From assembly GCA_963539845.1 (NCBI GenBank), contig CAUTML010000001.1:186001-250000 (forward strand): a stretch of DNA of 64,000 nucleotides, in the 5' to 3' direction. The position numbers were made by a program, and so were the translations under genes. Source of the DNA: CAMUQR01 sp963539845. GTDB lineage: Bacteria; Patescibacteriota; Saccharimonadia; Saccharimonadales; Saccharimonadaceae. Numbering within the stretch: position 1 is the first letter of the stretch; the number at the start of each line of letters is the position of its first letter. Below, piece by piece: positions 14,999 to 24,354 of the stretch. Below the pieces are notes generated by a model. The model was not told where the DNA came from. It saw nothing but the letters and a program-made list of their open reading frames with translations, and did not search any database.

Positions 14999-16418
14999 AC
15001 TCGGTCATCGCAATTTAATTCACCATAAAAAACAAACGATTTTTACCATTATCGTAGTTGGATCACTATTTAGCGTCCTAGTGGCCGTTCAATTAGTTAT
15101 GCAGGGACTAGAGAATTTCTATATTAAGCAAAATCTAGCCGTATTTAATGGCTCAACCTATATCGCCGCTCAAGCCTGTCGACGTTCTGAGCTACTTTCT
15201 GCATCGTCTACACATCAGTGCGTTAAGGATGATGGTAAATTTGACGAACAATGTTTAAAAAATCACAATCAAAAACCCGCTCCTTGTAGCACTAATCAGC
15301 AACAAGTCAATGCTTTATTTGCAAACCGAACTAAGCCATACGGTGGGGAAGTGATTGGTAATGTCGAGATTCGCAACTACCAATATACCAATCTCTATAT
15401 CTATCCTCAAGAAATTTTTACTAACAATATCACAGCTGATTTATCAAACAAACCCCAAGACGCCCTGGCAACGATCGTTACTATTCAGCAGGCTGCTAGC
15501 TTGTTGGAAATTCGAATGGATCGGATCGAAAATCGCCAAGCAAAGCTCAAAATTATTGATGAAATCAAATCTAAAGCAATTGGCAGGATCTTCACTTATA
15601 ACGATCAAAAGATTTTTATTGCGGGGATCTTACCATACGGAGCTTCTCACATTTCAGTCGCACGTCACGAGCGAGACATGCGACCACTTGATTGGTTTTT
15701 GCGCGAGATTAGCGTTCATGACGACATAACTAATAATGGGGGTTTAATTCTCATTAACGACAAATCTCCAGCCATCAATAAAGTTCTTACTAACTCTACT
15801 CTTTATGCTTATCAGGCACTTATCAAATTCGATTCACCAGACCGAGCTTGTGATTATTTTAGATATGAACTCGATTATGTTGCACCCAGTTTATTCGGCA
15901 CAAATAGATCTCAAACGCCACAATATATGGTTAATGAACTCTCGACTAATAGCGTAAAAACTCAACTTTCATTTGAGTTTAGGCGCTTTACGTCGTCGTT
16001 CGCTATTTATGTCTTGCTCGTCACTGCTGTCATTATTATTGTGTTCACTTTTTTGCGCTTGGTCACACAAGATAGTCGATTGATTGCCCTATATCGTTCA
16101 TTAGGCGCTACGGCAAGTGATGTTTGGTTTATTTATCTGTGGTATGTATTTGAATTGTGCTTGTTAACAGTTGCTTATGCGCTGATTATTGGAATTTTGC
16201 TAGCATTAAGCGTAAGCAAACATTATTCGATAGATTTCAATATTGGGGCTAGCTTGTTTTACATAAAACATATTACCGAATTTGTGCCATTTATCGGCTT
16301 TAACTTGGAAATTGTTAAAATCATCGGCGCAATTCTTTTAGCGGCACCAATTACTTCGATTCTAACACTTGACCAATTATCAATGAGAAATATCGCCCGT
16401 CGTCTCAAAAAACAATAA
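14976..16418 (+). CDS. FtsX-like ABC permease
   Basis: The 480-residue protein has one N-terminal membrane helix (about 22-45), a long outer domain, and three C-terminal helices (about 340-365, 390-415, 440-465), the MacB/FtsX layout. The start at 14976 (MKFLKLAKLG) has AAGGAG upstream inside the ATPase gene. The outer domain has several cysteines (ACRRS, HQCVKDD, QCLKN, APCST) that could form disulfides. A paralogue lacking a nearby partner of this type is encoded at 50012-51253 and shares KPYGG and AGI-PYG motifs. Likely forms a transporter with the ATPase at 14327. Confidence 0.82.
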   Translation: MKFLKLAKLGHRNLIHHKKQTIFTIIVVGSLFSVLVAVQLVMQGLENFYIKQNLAVFNGSTYIAAQACRRSELLSASSTHQCVKDDGKFDEQCLKNHNQKPAPCSTNQQQVNALFANRTKPYGGEVIGNVEIRNYQYTNLYIYPQEIFTNNITADLSNKPQDALATIVTIQQAASLLEIRMDRIENRQAKLKIIDEIKSKAIGRIFTYNDQKIFIAGILPYGASHISVARHERDMRPLDWFLREISVHDDITNNGGLILINDKSPAINKVLTNSTLYAYQALIKFDSPDRACDYFRYELDYVAPSLFGTNRSQTPQYMVNELSTNSVKTQLSFEFRRFTSSFAIYVLLVTAVIIIVFTFLRLVTQDSRLIALYRSLGATASDVWFIYLWYVFELCLLTVAYALIIGILLALSVSKHYSIDFNIGASLFYIKHITEFVPFIGFNLEIVKIIGAILLAAPITSILTLDQLSMRNIARRLKKQ

Positions 16419-16454
16419 TTTATTTTACGATACTGTTTATGATAAAATGAAACC

Positions 16455-17324
16455 ATGAGTGATTTAGCAACAAATCAACAAGCTTCGGTGATTCTCCGAG
16501 CGCGTAACCTCAATAAGACCTACAAAAAGTCGCGTCAACAGATCACTGTGCTCAGCAACATCAACCTGGAAATTCGTCAGGGCGAGATTGTGGCGATTAC
16601 AGGCGCCAGCGGTTCGGGCAAATCAACTTTATTGCATCTGCTGGCAGGTTTAGATCGACCGACTAGCGGACAGGTGATTGTCAACGACCAGGATTTATCG
16701 AAAATGAGCGATAAACGATTGTCACAGTTTCGCAATCAGACAATTGGCTTTATTTTTCAAAGTTTTTATTTACATCCGTTTTTGACACTGGAGAAAAATG
16801 TCGAAGTGCCAGCGATGTTTTTAAAAATGAAACGCCAACAACGCACGGCTCAGATTGCTCAACTGCTCGAACGAGTTGGCTTAGCTGATTGGGCGAAACA
16901 TTTCCCTAAAGAACTCTCTGGTGGGCAAATTCAACGCTCAGCCATCGCCAGAGCCTTGGTCAATTCACCAAATATTATCTTTGCTGACGAGCCAACTGGC
17001 AACCTCGACTCTGTCAATAGTGATTTGGTGATTGATTTGCTAAAACAGATTCGCCAAGATTTAGGCACCACCATTATACTAGTAACTCATAATCCCGAGA
17101 TTGTCGCTAAAGCTGACCGGCATATTACGCTCAAAGATGGCGTCATTATCGATCAAACTCACCAGATCACCGAGGCTCCGAGCCCGATGAACCGACAAGC
17201 CGATAACCAGGATATGACGCCAAATCGCCTTGATATTCGGCGCCAACAGCAACGCACTGGTTCGATCGATTCTGTCATCAAGCCGACCCGCCAACCTAAT
17301 GATTCAAAGGAGAAAACCACATGA
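16455..17324 (+). CDS. ABC transporter ATP-binding protein, MacB type
   Basis: Walker A is GASGSGKST, the signature LSGGQIQR and Walker B IIFADEP, with the H-loop in LVTHNPE. The first 235 residues are the ATPase; the last 55 are a polar Gln/Arg/Asp-rich extension (RQQQRTGSIDS) not found in typical MacB ATPases. TGATAAAAT ends six bases before the ATG, so a leaderless transcript is likely. The stop overlaps the permease start at 17321 by four bases. It should energise that permease. Confidence 0.88.
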   Translation: MSDLATNQQASVILRARNLNKTYKKSRQQITVLSNINLEIRQGEIVAITGASGSGKSTLLHLLAGLDRPTSGQVIVNDQDLSKMSDKRLSQFRNQTIGFIFQSFYLHPFLTLEKNVEVPAMFLKMKRQQRTAQIAQLLERVGLADWAKHFPKELSGGQIQRSAIARALVNSPNIIFADEPTGNLDSVNSDLVIDLLKQIRQDLGTTIILVTHNPEIVAKADRHITLKDGVIIDQTHQITEAPSPMNRQADNQDMTPNRLDIRRQQQRTGSIDSVIKPTRQPNDSKEKTT

Positions 17325-19366
17325 TTGGATTTATTGATACTGTCACCTTAGCCGTCGCCAAACTCAAAACCCGGCGGATTATGATGTTTATTACCGTTTT
17401 GGTGGCGGGACTGATGTTTAGCGTGTTATTTGCGTCGGCACTGGTGGTTAATGGCGTGCTCGATTCTTTTAATAAATTTGATCAAGCCAGCGACCAGAGT
17501 TATTTGGTAAAAGTTTTTTCGGCTGATGTGTTTAGGCAGATGCATTTGCCACCGCTTGGCAAAAACGATATCCAGGCTCGGGCTGAAGCCAATCAACATT
17601 ATTTAAAATACATCGAGGAGCAAAAAGCTCTCGCCAAACAGCAAAAAATCAAATTTGACGAAAAAAGCGTCAAACATCCCATCAATAAATATAAATTTGG
17701 CGACCGCGAAGATTACGCCTATAATTATGAATCGCCGGTAATTGAGCGCATTTTACTAGCTAGACAACAAAAATTCATCAGCCAAGCCGACAGCAATCTC
17801 CAGGGGCTAAAAAAGCGGGCAATGCCTTTTAATCCGGTAAAATTCTACCAAACCAGCAATTCACAATCGCAAATTACTGGTTTGAAATTTATTAAAAATG
17901 GCAAAGAAAATCTGATCGAGCGCGAAAATGAAGCATTCGAACGCAATGCCAACTGGAGCGAAGCTGATGCCCGAGCTTCCAGATATCGCCTCGAGGAAGA
18001 CATCGTAATGAAGAATTTAATTTTGCCAGCTAATGATTTACGACGCCAAAACCCGCAAGCTGTGCCGGTCGTGATTACCGCGACCGAGGTCCAGGCGTTG
18101 TTTGGTCAAAAATTAAACATCTCGGCAATGCCGACCGATAACAAGCAACTGATCAAATGGGTCGAGGATCTCCGACGCAAAATCAACGGTCAAACTTACC
18201 AAGCTTGTTATCGTAATAATGCCGAGAATGAATTGCTGGAAAAAGCCGTTGAGCAACAACTAGTTAAAGACAAAAAACAATCCCATTTCAGCCAAGACAA
18301 GCCAAAAATCGTTTATAATTTACCAACTACTACTTGTGGTCAAGTTACCGTCAAGCAAGACAATCGCACCCCAGATGAGAAAAAACAAGATGAAGCCGCT
18401 ACTGCCCTCGCCAAACAAAAAGGCGAGTATCAGGCTCCCCACGCCGAAATTATCACTTTTCAGGTGGTCGGAGTATTCCCGCCAGCTGACAAAGAAACCC
18501 GCGACGGCTCGGCTCAACTCGCTAACCTAGCTCGTGATTTGTTAGCTAATTACACACATCAAGGCGCCGTTATTCCGCTCGGTCTTTATCATCAACTACC
18601 TAACAAAGTCGGTCTCGATCGAATCTTTTTTCCACCATCTACCAGCAAAAATCTAGCTACCAGTGGTAAATTCTTGGAAAACGCCGGTTTTCATCCGACA
18701 ATAGTTGAATTCGCCACCTACCAAGACGCCACTGATTTTATCGATTTTATTAACGGTGCCGAGATTTTAAACAGTGAACAGCACACCGAAGGCATTATGA
18801 AATGGCTACTAGGCGACATCAAAACTTATTACCGCAATCGCACAGTTGATAACAGTAAGTATAAGTTTTATGCTAGTCCGTTTGGTCGCAATTTTGTGAC
18901 TTTGCAGGTTATTAAACGTCAATCGCGCAATTTTGTGATGATTACGGTAGGAATTATTTCGCTGATTGCCATGATTATTCTGAGCTTAACGATGGCGCGC
19001 GTGATGTCCGATAGTCGCCACGAAACCGCCATCTTTCGAGCGGTTGGAGCTAGACGTGGCGATGTCGCTAAAATCTACTTATCTTATAGTTTAATTATTG
19101 CAGTGCGAATTATCATAATTTCGCTGGTTTTTGGCGCAATTATTAGTTTGAGCTTAAACTCAGTTTACGGCGAAAAACTAACAATTTTAACAAAATTAAG
19201 CTACGGTTTGTTTAATCAAGATTTAACTTTCAAACTCTTTGCCATCGAGCCACTGTGGCTAGCCGTCTTGGCGCTAACAATTGTCGTAATGTCGCTAGTC
19301 GCCGTTATTCCACCAATGCTCCGCAATGTCGTGCGCAATCCGATCAAAGATATTAAGGATCAATAG
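17321..19366 (+). CDS. FtsX-like ABC permease, large outer domain
   Basis: The 681-residue protein has one helix near residues 18-42, an outer domain of nearly 500 residues, and three C-terminal helices with the FtsX-type stretch ARVMSDSRHETAIFRAVGARRGDVAKIYL between the first two. The outer domain is Lys/Gln-rich and has one pair of cysteines (QACYRN, TTCGQV). AAGGAG precedes the ATG. The MacB-like pair with the upstream ATPase suggests export or signalling across the single membrane. The substrate cannot be inferred. Confidence 0.82.
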   Translation: MIGFIDTVTLAVAKLKTRRIMMFITVLVAGLMFSVLFASALVVNGVLDSFNKFDQASDQSYLVKVFSADVFRQMHLPPLGKNDIQARAEANQHYLKYIEEQKALAKQQKIKFDEKSVKHPINKYKFGDREDYAYNYESPVIERILLARQQKFISQADSNLQGLKKRAMPFNPVKFYQTSNSQSQITGLKFIKNGKENLIERENEAFERNANWSEADARASRYRLEEDIVMKNLILPANDLRRQNPQAVPVVITATEVQALFGQKLNISAMPTDNKQLIKWVEDLRRKINGQTYQACYRNNAENELLEKAVEQQLVKDKKQSHFSQDKPKIVYNLPTTTCGQVTVKQDNRTPDEKKQDEAATALAKQKGEYQAPHAEIITFQVVGVFPPADKETRDGSAQLANLARDLLANYTHQGAVIPLGLYHQLPNKVGLDRIFFPPSTSKNLATSGKFLENAGFHPTIVEFATYQDATDFIDFINGAEILNSEQHTEGIMKWLLGDIKTYYRNRTVDNSKYKFYASPFGRNFVTLQVIKRQSRNFVMITVGIISLIAMIILSLTMARVMSDSRHETAIFRAVGARRGDVAKIYLSYSLIIAVRIIIISLVFGAIISLSLNSVYGEKLTILTKLSYGLFNQDLTFKLFAIEPLWLAVLALTIVVMSLVAVIPPMLRNVVRNPIKDIKDQ

Positions 19367-19434
19367 TTGAATTTTTAACCAAAATTAGATACAATATAGA
19401 CTAGATATTTTCATAATTTAAAGAAGGTAAGACT

Positions 19435-20847
19435 GTGAATTTCAAGACCATTATCAAATCCCTGAAAAATAAAGATATGCTTAAGCGCTTGGGCGTAGTA
19501 TTTGCAATTATTGCGATTTATCGCTTCATTGCTCATATCCCCGTGCCGCTAGCCCAACCAACTCAGCTCAAGGAAATGGTGACCCAAGCCATCAACCAAA
19601 CTGATCTGGGTGGTTTTTTGAATCTGCTAAGCGGTGGAGCCTTAACTAGTTTTTCGATCGTCATGGTCGGTATCAGTCCCTATATTACCGCCTCGATTAT
19701 CTTCCAATTATTAACCAAAGCTATCCCTTCTCTCGAAGAATTATCAAATGATGGCGAAACTGGTCGCCGTAAAATTAACCAATGGACGCGCATTGCCAGC
19801 GTGCCATTAGCGGTTTTCCAATCAATTGCTTATATTTTCATTTTGCGCCAGACTGCCCTCGCCGGAGCCAATATTACTTTAGATAATATTTCGCTCGCTC
19901 GCTGGGTGGTTGCCATCACCTCGATGGTCGCTGGCTCGATTCTGCTGATGTGGTTTGGCGAGTTGATTACCGAACAGGGAGTTGGCAACGGTATTTCAAC
20001 TATTATCTTTATCGGTATCGTCTCGCAAACACCGACTATGCTGGCAGCTATTTTTTCGGCCCTAACCAACACTTCAGCTGGTTCGCTCAATGTTTTCGGT
20101 TGGTTTACTTTGCCAATCAGTCCACTTGGGCTAGGATTAACTGTCTTTTTGACGGTAGTTGGCTTGTTGGTGCTGTATTTGCTGGTCAAAATCAACGAAG
20201 CTCAACGCCTAATCACCATCAACTACGCCAAACGGGTGCACGGCAATTCAACTTATGGTGGCATCAAATCCATTTTACCGATGAAATTAATCACCGCTGG
20301 GGTGGTGCCAGTGATTTTCGCGGTGGCTTTCTTGTCGCTACCAGCTTTTATCGGTCAAGTCATGAAATCATCAGGCGCTGAAAATCTCCAAGGCGTTGCC
20401 AACAATTTGATTTTGTGGTTCCGCACTCCAACCGCTCAAGGTTTCGAAGCTGGCGGCTGGCAGGCGATGATTTATCCAATTACTTATTTTATTTTAATCG
20501 TGATGTTTACTTATTTTTACACCAGCGTGGTGTTTAACGCTGACGAAATTGCTGACAACCTGCAAAAACAAGGCGGTTTCATCGAAGGTGTTCGTCCCGG
20601 CACCCAAACCGCTAAGTTTTTACGTTCGTCAATCAACCGATTAACCCTTTTCGGTTCGTTCTCTCTTGGTTTGATCGCCATCACACCGTTTGTAATTGAC
20701 TATGTTGTTTACCGATTCTTTGGCATTTCTAAAGTTAACTTCACCATCGGCGGAACTGGAGCTTTAATTATCGTGACAGTCGCCCTCGAGAATTTGCGTC
20801 AACTTTCATCACGCGCTCTGATGGTAACTTACGACGAATACAAATAA
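19435..20847 (+). CDS. secY: Protein translocase subunit SecY
   Basis: SecY is the channel of the Sec translocon. The 470 residues show ten hydrophobic segments and the family motifs FLNLLSGGALTSFSIVMVGI and, for the pore region, FAVAFLSLPAFI. The start is GTG at 19435 with AAGAAGG upstream; TACAAT near 19390 may be the -10 box. In most bacteria secY follows rplO directly and is followed by adk and map; here two ABC pairs lie before it and a sortase after it. Confidence 0.96.
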   Translation: MNFKTIIKSLKNKDMLKRLGVVFAIIAIYRFIAHIPVPLAQPTQLKEMVTQAINQTDLGGFLNLLSGGALTSFSIVMVGISPYITASIIFQLLTKAIPSLEELSNDGETGRRKINQWTRIASVPLAVFQSIAYIFILRQTALAGANITLDNISLARWVVAITSMVAGSILLMWFGELITEQGVGNGISTIIFIGIVSQTPTMLAAIFSALTNTSAGSLNVFGWFTLPISPLGLGLTVFLTVVGLLVLYLLVKINEAQRLITINYAKRVHGNSTYGGIKSILPMKLITAGVVPVIFAVAFLSLPAFIGQVMKSSGAENLQGVANNLILWFRTPTAQGFEAGGWQAMIYPITYFILIVMFTYFYTSVVFNADEIADNLQKQGGFIEGVRPGTQTAKFLRSSINRLTLFGSFSLGLIAITPFVIDYVVYRFFGISKVNFTIGGTGALIIVTVALENLRQLSSRALMVTYDEYK

Positions 20848-20853
20848 TAAACA

Positions 20854-21543
20854 ATGACCATTTCGCGCTTTAATTTTAAACGATTGCTGAAAAAAATCGT
20901 CATCGGGCTGGCAATTTTAAGTTTGTCGTTAGTTGTGGCTTTTACGATTGATTATTTTTATCAAAAATTCTACGGCGAGCCAATCTCCGTGCCATTGCCA
21001 CAATCAATTTCTAACGTTATTACCACCCAAGCTCCTGAGGAAAAAGAAGTCACCAAACAAGAAGTTGTCGAGCATAAGGTTGCACCAGACAAACCTCGTT
21101 ATTTTAGCCTACCGGTCTTAGGCATTACTAAAGCGCGGATTTTACCTGTCACTAAAGATGCCAAAACTCACGAAATCGGCACGCCGCCCGGCATTTATGA
21201 CGTTGGCTGGTTTAATCAGAGTGGTCTACCCGGCAAAAACCAAACCATCGTTCTCGATGGGCACAATGGGGGGCCAACCAAAGACGGCATTTTCAAACGT
21301 CTTGGCAATGCCACCCCTGGCAATATTCTGACTATTGAACGGGGCGATGGACAGATTTTTAATTACAAAATCACGGACAACTATGTCATAAAAGTCGAGG
21401 ATTTTAATCAAGACGCTATGAATAAAATTCTGGCCAAAATCAACGACCAAGAAACCGTCTCAATTATCACTTGTAGCGGCCGCTGGCTCAAAAATAAGCA
21501 AACTTATGACCAACGCACCATCATCAAAGCCGTTAAACAATAA
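20854..21543 (+). CDS. Class E/F-type sortase
   Basis: Sortases cut sorting signals of surface proteins and join them to an acceptor outside the membrane. The 229-residue protein has one N-terminal anchor (about 14-36), a linker, and the catalytic domain: His in VLDGHNGG, Cys in IITCSGRW and Arg in DQRTI. The order H-C-R is complete. YDVGWF and LPGKNQTIV fit the class E/F group. The gene starts six bases after secY, likely in one transcript, so secretion and surface attachment may be co-expressed. Targets are not visible in this window. Confidence 0.85.
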   Translation: MTISRFNFKRLLKKIVIGLAILSLSLVVAFTIDYFYQKFYGEPISVPLPQSISNVITTQAPEEKEVTKQEVVEHKVAPDKPRYFSLPVLGITKARILPVTKDAKTHEIGTPPGIYDVGWFNQSGLPGKNQTIVLDGHNGGPTKDGIFKRLGNATPGNILTIERGDGQIFNYKITDNYVIKVEDFNQDAMNKILAKINDQETVSIITCSGRWLKNKQTYDQRTIIKAVKQ

Positions 21544-21592
21544 AAGTCTTTACTTTTAGGAAGTTTTGCTGTATAATGTGATTTTGTAATTT

Positions 21593-21811
21593 ATGGCTAA
21601 AAAAGACGTCATCAAACTGGAAGGTAAAGTCAAAGAAGCATTGCCAAATGCTCAATTTCGGGTTGAGCTCGTCAATGGTCATACAATTATCGCTCACATC
21701 TCGGGTAAAATGCGCAAACATTACATCCGACTTGTACCTGGCGATAGGGTAGAAGTAGAGCTAAGCCCTTACGATCTCGAAAAGGGCAGAATCAGCTTCC
21801 GCCTCAAATAA
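21593..21811 (+). CDS. infA: Translation initiation factor IF-1
   Basis: IF-1 occupies the A site of the 30S subunit during initiation. The 72 residues form an S1-like OB fold: KLEGKVKEALPNAQFRVEL, GHTIIAHISGKMRKHYIR and PGDRVEVELSPYDLEKGRI. The length is standard. TGTATAAT ends 15 bases upstream, leaving about nine untranslated bases and no clear Shine-Dalgarno site. It heads the rpmJ-rpsM-rpsK-rpsD-rpoA-rplQ run. Confidence 0.97.
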   Translation: MAKKDVIKLEGKVKEALPNAQFRVELVNGHTIIAHISGKMRKHYIRLVPGDRVEVELSPYDLEKGRISFRLK

Positions 21812-21846
21812 TATTAACTAAGGGAAGAAAGAGGAATCTAACACTA

Positions 21847-21990
21847 ATGAAAGTTCGTGCCAGTGTTAAAAAAATCAGTCCCGATGATATAATCGTTCGT
21901 CGTTGTGGTCGCCGCAAGGACGGTTCAAAAGTTTGTCGAGTTTATATCATCAACAAGAAAAAACCTAAGAATAAGCAAAGGCAGGGTTAA
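21847..21990 (+). CDS. rpmJ: Ribosomal protein bL36, extended and without the zinc site
   Basis: bL36 is a small 50S protein. It starts MKVRASVKK and ends KQRQG, both family hallmarks. The usual length is 37-38; this one has 47 because of an insert (CGRRKDGSKVC) in the middle. The four zinc ligands of the common form (CxxC, C and H) are missing: two cysteines remain, at 20 and 30, in different places. AGGAAT lies upstream. It is two bases from rpsM. Confidence 0.93.
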   Translation: MKVRASVKKISPDDIIVRRCGRRKDGSKVCRVYIINKKKPKNKQRQG

Positions 21991-21992
21991 GA

Positions 21993-22379
21993 ATGGCTAG
22001 GATCTCTGGGGTTGTTATCCCATCAGACAAGCAGGTTCAGATCGCACTTACCTATATTCACGGCATCGGTCCGACCAGCGCATTAGCTATCCTTGCGGCG
22101 GCTAAAATCGAGCCGACCACTCGGGTAAAGGATCTCACCGAGGCTGAAGAGCAAAAATTACGCGAAATTATTGACCGTGATTACACCGTAGAAGGTGACT
22201 TACAGCGCTTGGTGACTAACAATATCAAACGATTAAAAGACATCAAGTGCTATAAGGGAACACGACACATTGCTGGTTTACCAGTCCGTGGACAGCGAAC
22301 CCGAACGAATGCACGAACTCGTAAGGGTAAGGCAATTGCAGTTGGTGGAGCACAGCCAAAGGCTGCGTCTAAGACATAG
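21993..22379 (+). CDS. rpsM: Ribosomal protein uS13
   Basis: uS13 makes subunit bridges and contacts the P-site tRNA. The 128 residues start MARISGVVIPSDKQVQIALTY, include the helix-two-turn-helix IHGIGPTSA and the C-terminal GLPVRGQRTRTNARTRKGK tail that reaches the tRNA. Normal length. AGGGTTAAGA lies before the ATG. Confidence 0.98.
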   Translation: MARISGVVIPSDKQVQIALTYIHGIGPTSALAILAAAKIEPTTRVKDLTEAEEQKLREIIDRDYTVEGDLQRLVTNNIKRLKDIKCYKGTRHIAGLPVRGQRTRTNARTRKGKAIAVGGAQPKAASKT

Positions 22380-22393
22380 GAGTAACGAAGCAG

Positions 22394-22801
22394 ATGGCAA
22401 ACGAAGTAAATAAACCAAAAACTGCCAAGCGCAGTAAAAAACAACGCGTAGCTGTACCAACTGGTAAACTACACGTCCAATCAACTTTTAACAATACAAT
22501 CGTGACGTTTACCGATAAAAAAGGTAACGTTTTAAGTCAATCAAGTGCTGGCGCTTGTGGCTTCCGCGGTTCCAAAAAAGGCACCGCTTATGCAGCCCAA
22601 ATCGCTGCCGAAAAAGCCGCTACCATCGCTAAAGACAAGCACAACCTCTCGAGCGTTGACGTTTTTGTCAAAGGCGTTGGTCTCGGTCGTGACGCTGCAA
22701 TTCGCGCCATGAGCGGTGTTGAAATTAAAGTTGAATCAATCAAAGATGTGACCGGCGTCCCACACGGTGGCGTTCGTCCTAAGAAAGCAAGGAGAGCATA
22801 A
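22394..22801 (+). CDS. rpsK: Ribosomal protein uS11
   Basis: uS11 lies on the 30S platform near the mRNA exit. The 135-residue protein has a lysine-rich start and the family core GKLHVQSTFNNTIVTFTD, SAGACGFRGSKKGT and the end DVTGVPHGGVRPKKARRA. AGGAGTAACG is the ribosome binding site. Confidence 0.98.
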   Translation: MANEVNKPKTAKRSKKQRVAVPTGKLHVQSTFNNTIVTFTDKKGNVLSQSSAGACGFRGSKKGTAYAAQIAAEKAATIAKDKHNLSSVDVFVKGVGLGRDAAIRAMSGVEIKVESIKDVTGVPHGGVRPKKARRA

Positions 22802-22804
22802 ACA

Positions 22805-23422
22805 ATGGCTAGAGATATTTCACCAATTGTCAAACAAAGCCGTCGTGAAGGCTACGCTTTGCACCCTAAAGCTCATAAAATTATGGTGCGCAAAAGCGGT
22901 ATCCCAGGTCAACATGCCCACAACCGCCAAGGCAAAGGCAGTTTGTACCTAACTCAATTGCGCGAAAAGCAAAAAGTTCGCCGTATTTACGGTTTACTAG
23001 AGAAGCAATTCGCCAATTTAATGAAAAAAGCTACCAAACGCCAAGGTCTAGCTGGTGAAAACTTGCTCCAAATGCTAGAAACTCGTTTGGACAATACCGT
23101 ATATCGTGCCGGTTTTGCCACTAGCCGTCGAGCAGCTCGACAGTTAGTGTCGCACGGTCACTTTATGCTCAACGGTAAAAGAGTGAACATTCCATCCATC
23201 GCTGTTAAACCTGGCGACAAGATCGAAGTTCGAGCAAAAAGCACCAAATCAGCTTATTTTGCAAATCTAAGTGAAGTAGTAAAAAACTCAGTTCAAAAAC
23301 CACTCAGTTGGCTAAAAGCCGACCACAAGAAAATGGTAATTGAAATTACCGGCTTACCAAAGCGAGAAGAAGCTGAGGACGATATCAACGAACAACTGAT
23401 TGTTGAATTTTATTCAAGATAG
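22805..23422 (+). CDS. rpsD: Ribosomal protein uS4
   Basis: uS4 starts 30S assembly. The 205 residues have the N-terminal GQHAHNRQGKGSLYLTQLREKQKVRRIYG block and the S4 RNA-binding domain (RLDNTVYRAGFATSRRAARQ) near 92-155. The N-terminal region has no cysteines, so it is the zinc-free form. GGAGAG upstream is the ribosome binding site. Confidence 0.97.
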   Translation: MARDISPIVKQSRREGYALHPKAHKIMVRKSGIPGQHAHNRQGKGSLYLTQLREKQKVRRIYGLLEKQFANLMKKATKRQGLAGENLLQMLETRLDNTVYRAGFATSRRAARQLVSHGHFMLNGKRVNIPSIAVKPGDKIEVRAKSTKSAYFANLSEVVKNSVQKPLSWLKADHKKMVIEITGLPKREEAEDDINEQLIVEFYSR

Positions 23423-23430
23423 GGGAAACA

Positions 23431-24354
23431 ATGGCAAAAAATATTTACAATCCAACCTTAAAAGAAGTTATCGAGCACTCGGATAACAGCGCAACCGTCG
23501 TGGTTAGCCCGGTTAATCGCGGTTACGGTAACACCCTAGGAAACAGTTTGCGTCGCGTTTTGCTCTCGAGCATTCGCGGTGGCGCGATTGTAGCTGCCAA
23601 AATTCACGGAGCAACTCATGAGTTCACTACTCTGGACGGCGTGAAAGAAGATTTAGTCGATGTAATTTTAAACCTAAAAAACATTCACTTAATTATTCAT
23701 TCTGACGCTCCAATTGAATTGACTCTCAAAAAAACTGGCACTGGCGTGGTTTATGCCTCAGATATTAAAACCACCGCGGATGTCGAAATCGTCAACCCAA
23801 CCCAGGTGATCGCCACTATTGATAACCCAAAAACCACTTTGGAGATTGATATGGTTGCCGAAGCTGGTCGCGGTTACAAAAGCATCGACGAAGCCAGCAA
23901 AGATCGCTTGCACTCAGACATGATTGCCATTGACGCGTTCTTCAGCCCAGTTTTGCGGGTACGCTACAAAGTTTCCGACACTCGCGTTGGTCAAGAAACC
24001 AACCTCGAGAAATTGGAAATTACCATTGATACCGATGGCTCACTTTCCCCAACTCAAGCTTTTGAAGAAGCATCGGCCATTTTGGTTAATCAATACCAAT
24101 CACTTGCCGGCGCAACTATTGTCGAAGCTGGTGAAGAAATTGGCAAAATCAAAGAAAACGAGATGAGCGAATTTAATTCTTCAATCGAAGATTTGAATCT
24201 ATCAGCTCGCACTACTAACGCTTTAATTAACAACGACATCCACACCGTGGACGATTTGATTAGTTTGAGCGAACCAGATTTACAAGATCTAAAGGGCTTT
24301 GGTCAAAAAGCGCTGGATGAAGTAAAAAATAAATTAGCGGAGTTAGAACTATAA
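23431..24354 (+). CDS. rpoA: RNA polymerase alpha subunit
   Basis: The alpha dimer starts RNA polymerase assembly. The 307 residues show the N-terminal domain with GYGNTLGNSLRRVLLSSIRG and the C-terminal domain (LSARTTNALINNDIHTVDDL, LKGFGQKALDEV) that binds promoter DNA and regulators. AGGGGAAAC precedes the ATG. The stop overlaps the rplQ start by one base (ATAATG). Confidence 0.98.
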   Translation: MAKNIYNPTLKEVIEHSDNSATVVVSPVNRGYGNTLGNSLRRVLLSSIRGGAIVAAKIHGATHEFTTLDGVKEDLVDVILNLKNIHLIIHSDAPIELTLKKTGTGVVYASDIKTTADVEIVNPTQVIATIDNPKTTLEIDMVAEAGRGYKSIDEASKDRLHSDMIAIDAFFSPVLRVRYKVSDTRVGQETNLEKLEITIDTDGSLSPTQAFEEASAILVNQYQSLAGATIVEAGEEIGKIKENEMSEFNSSIEDLNLSARTTNALINNDIHTVDDLISLSEPDLQDLKGFGQKALDEVKNKLAELEL

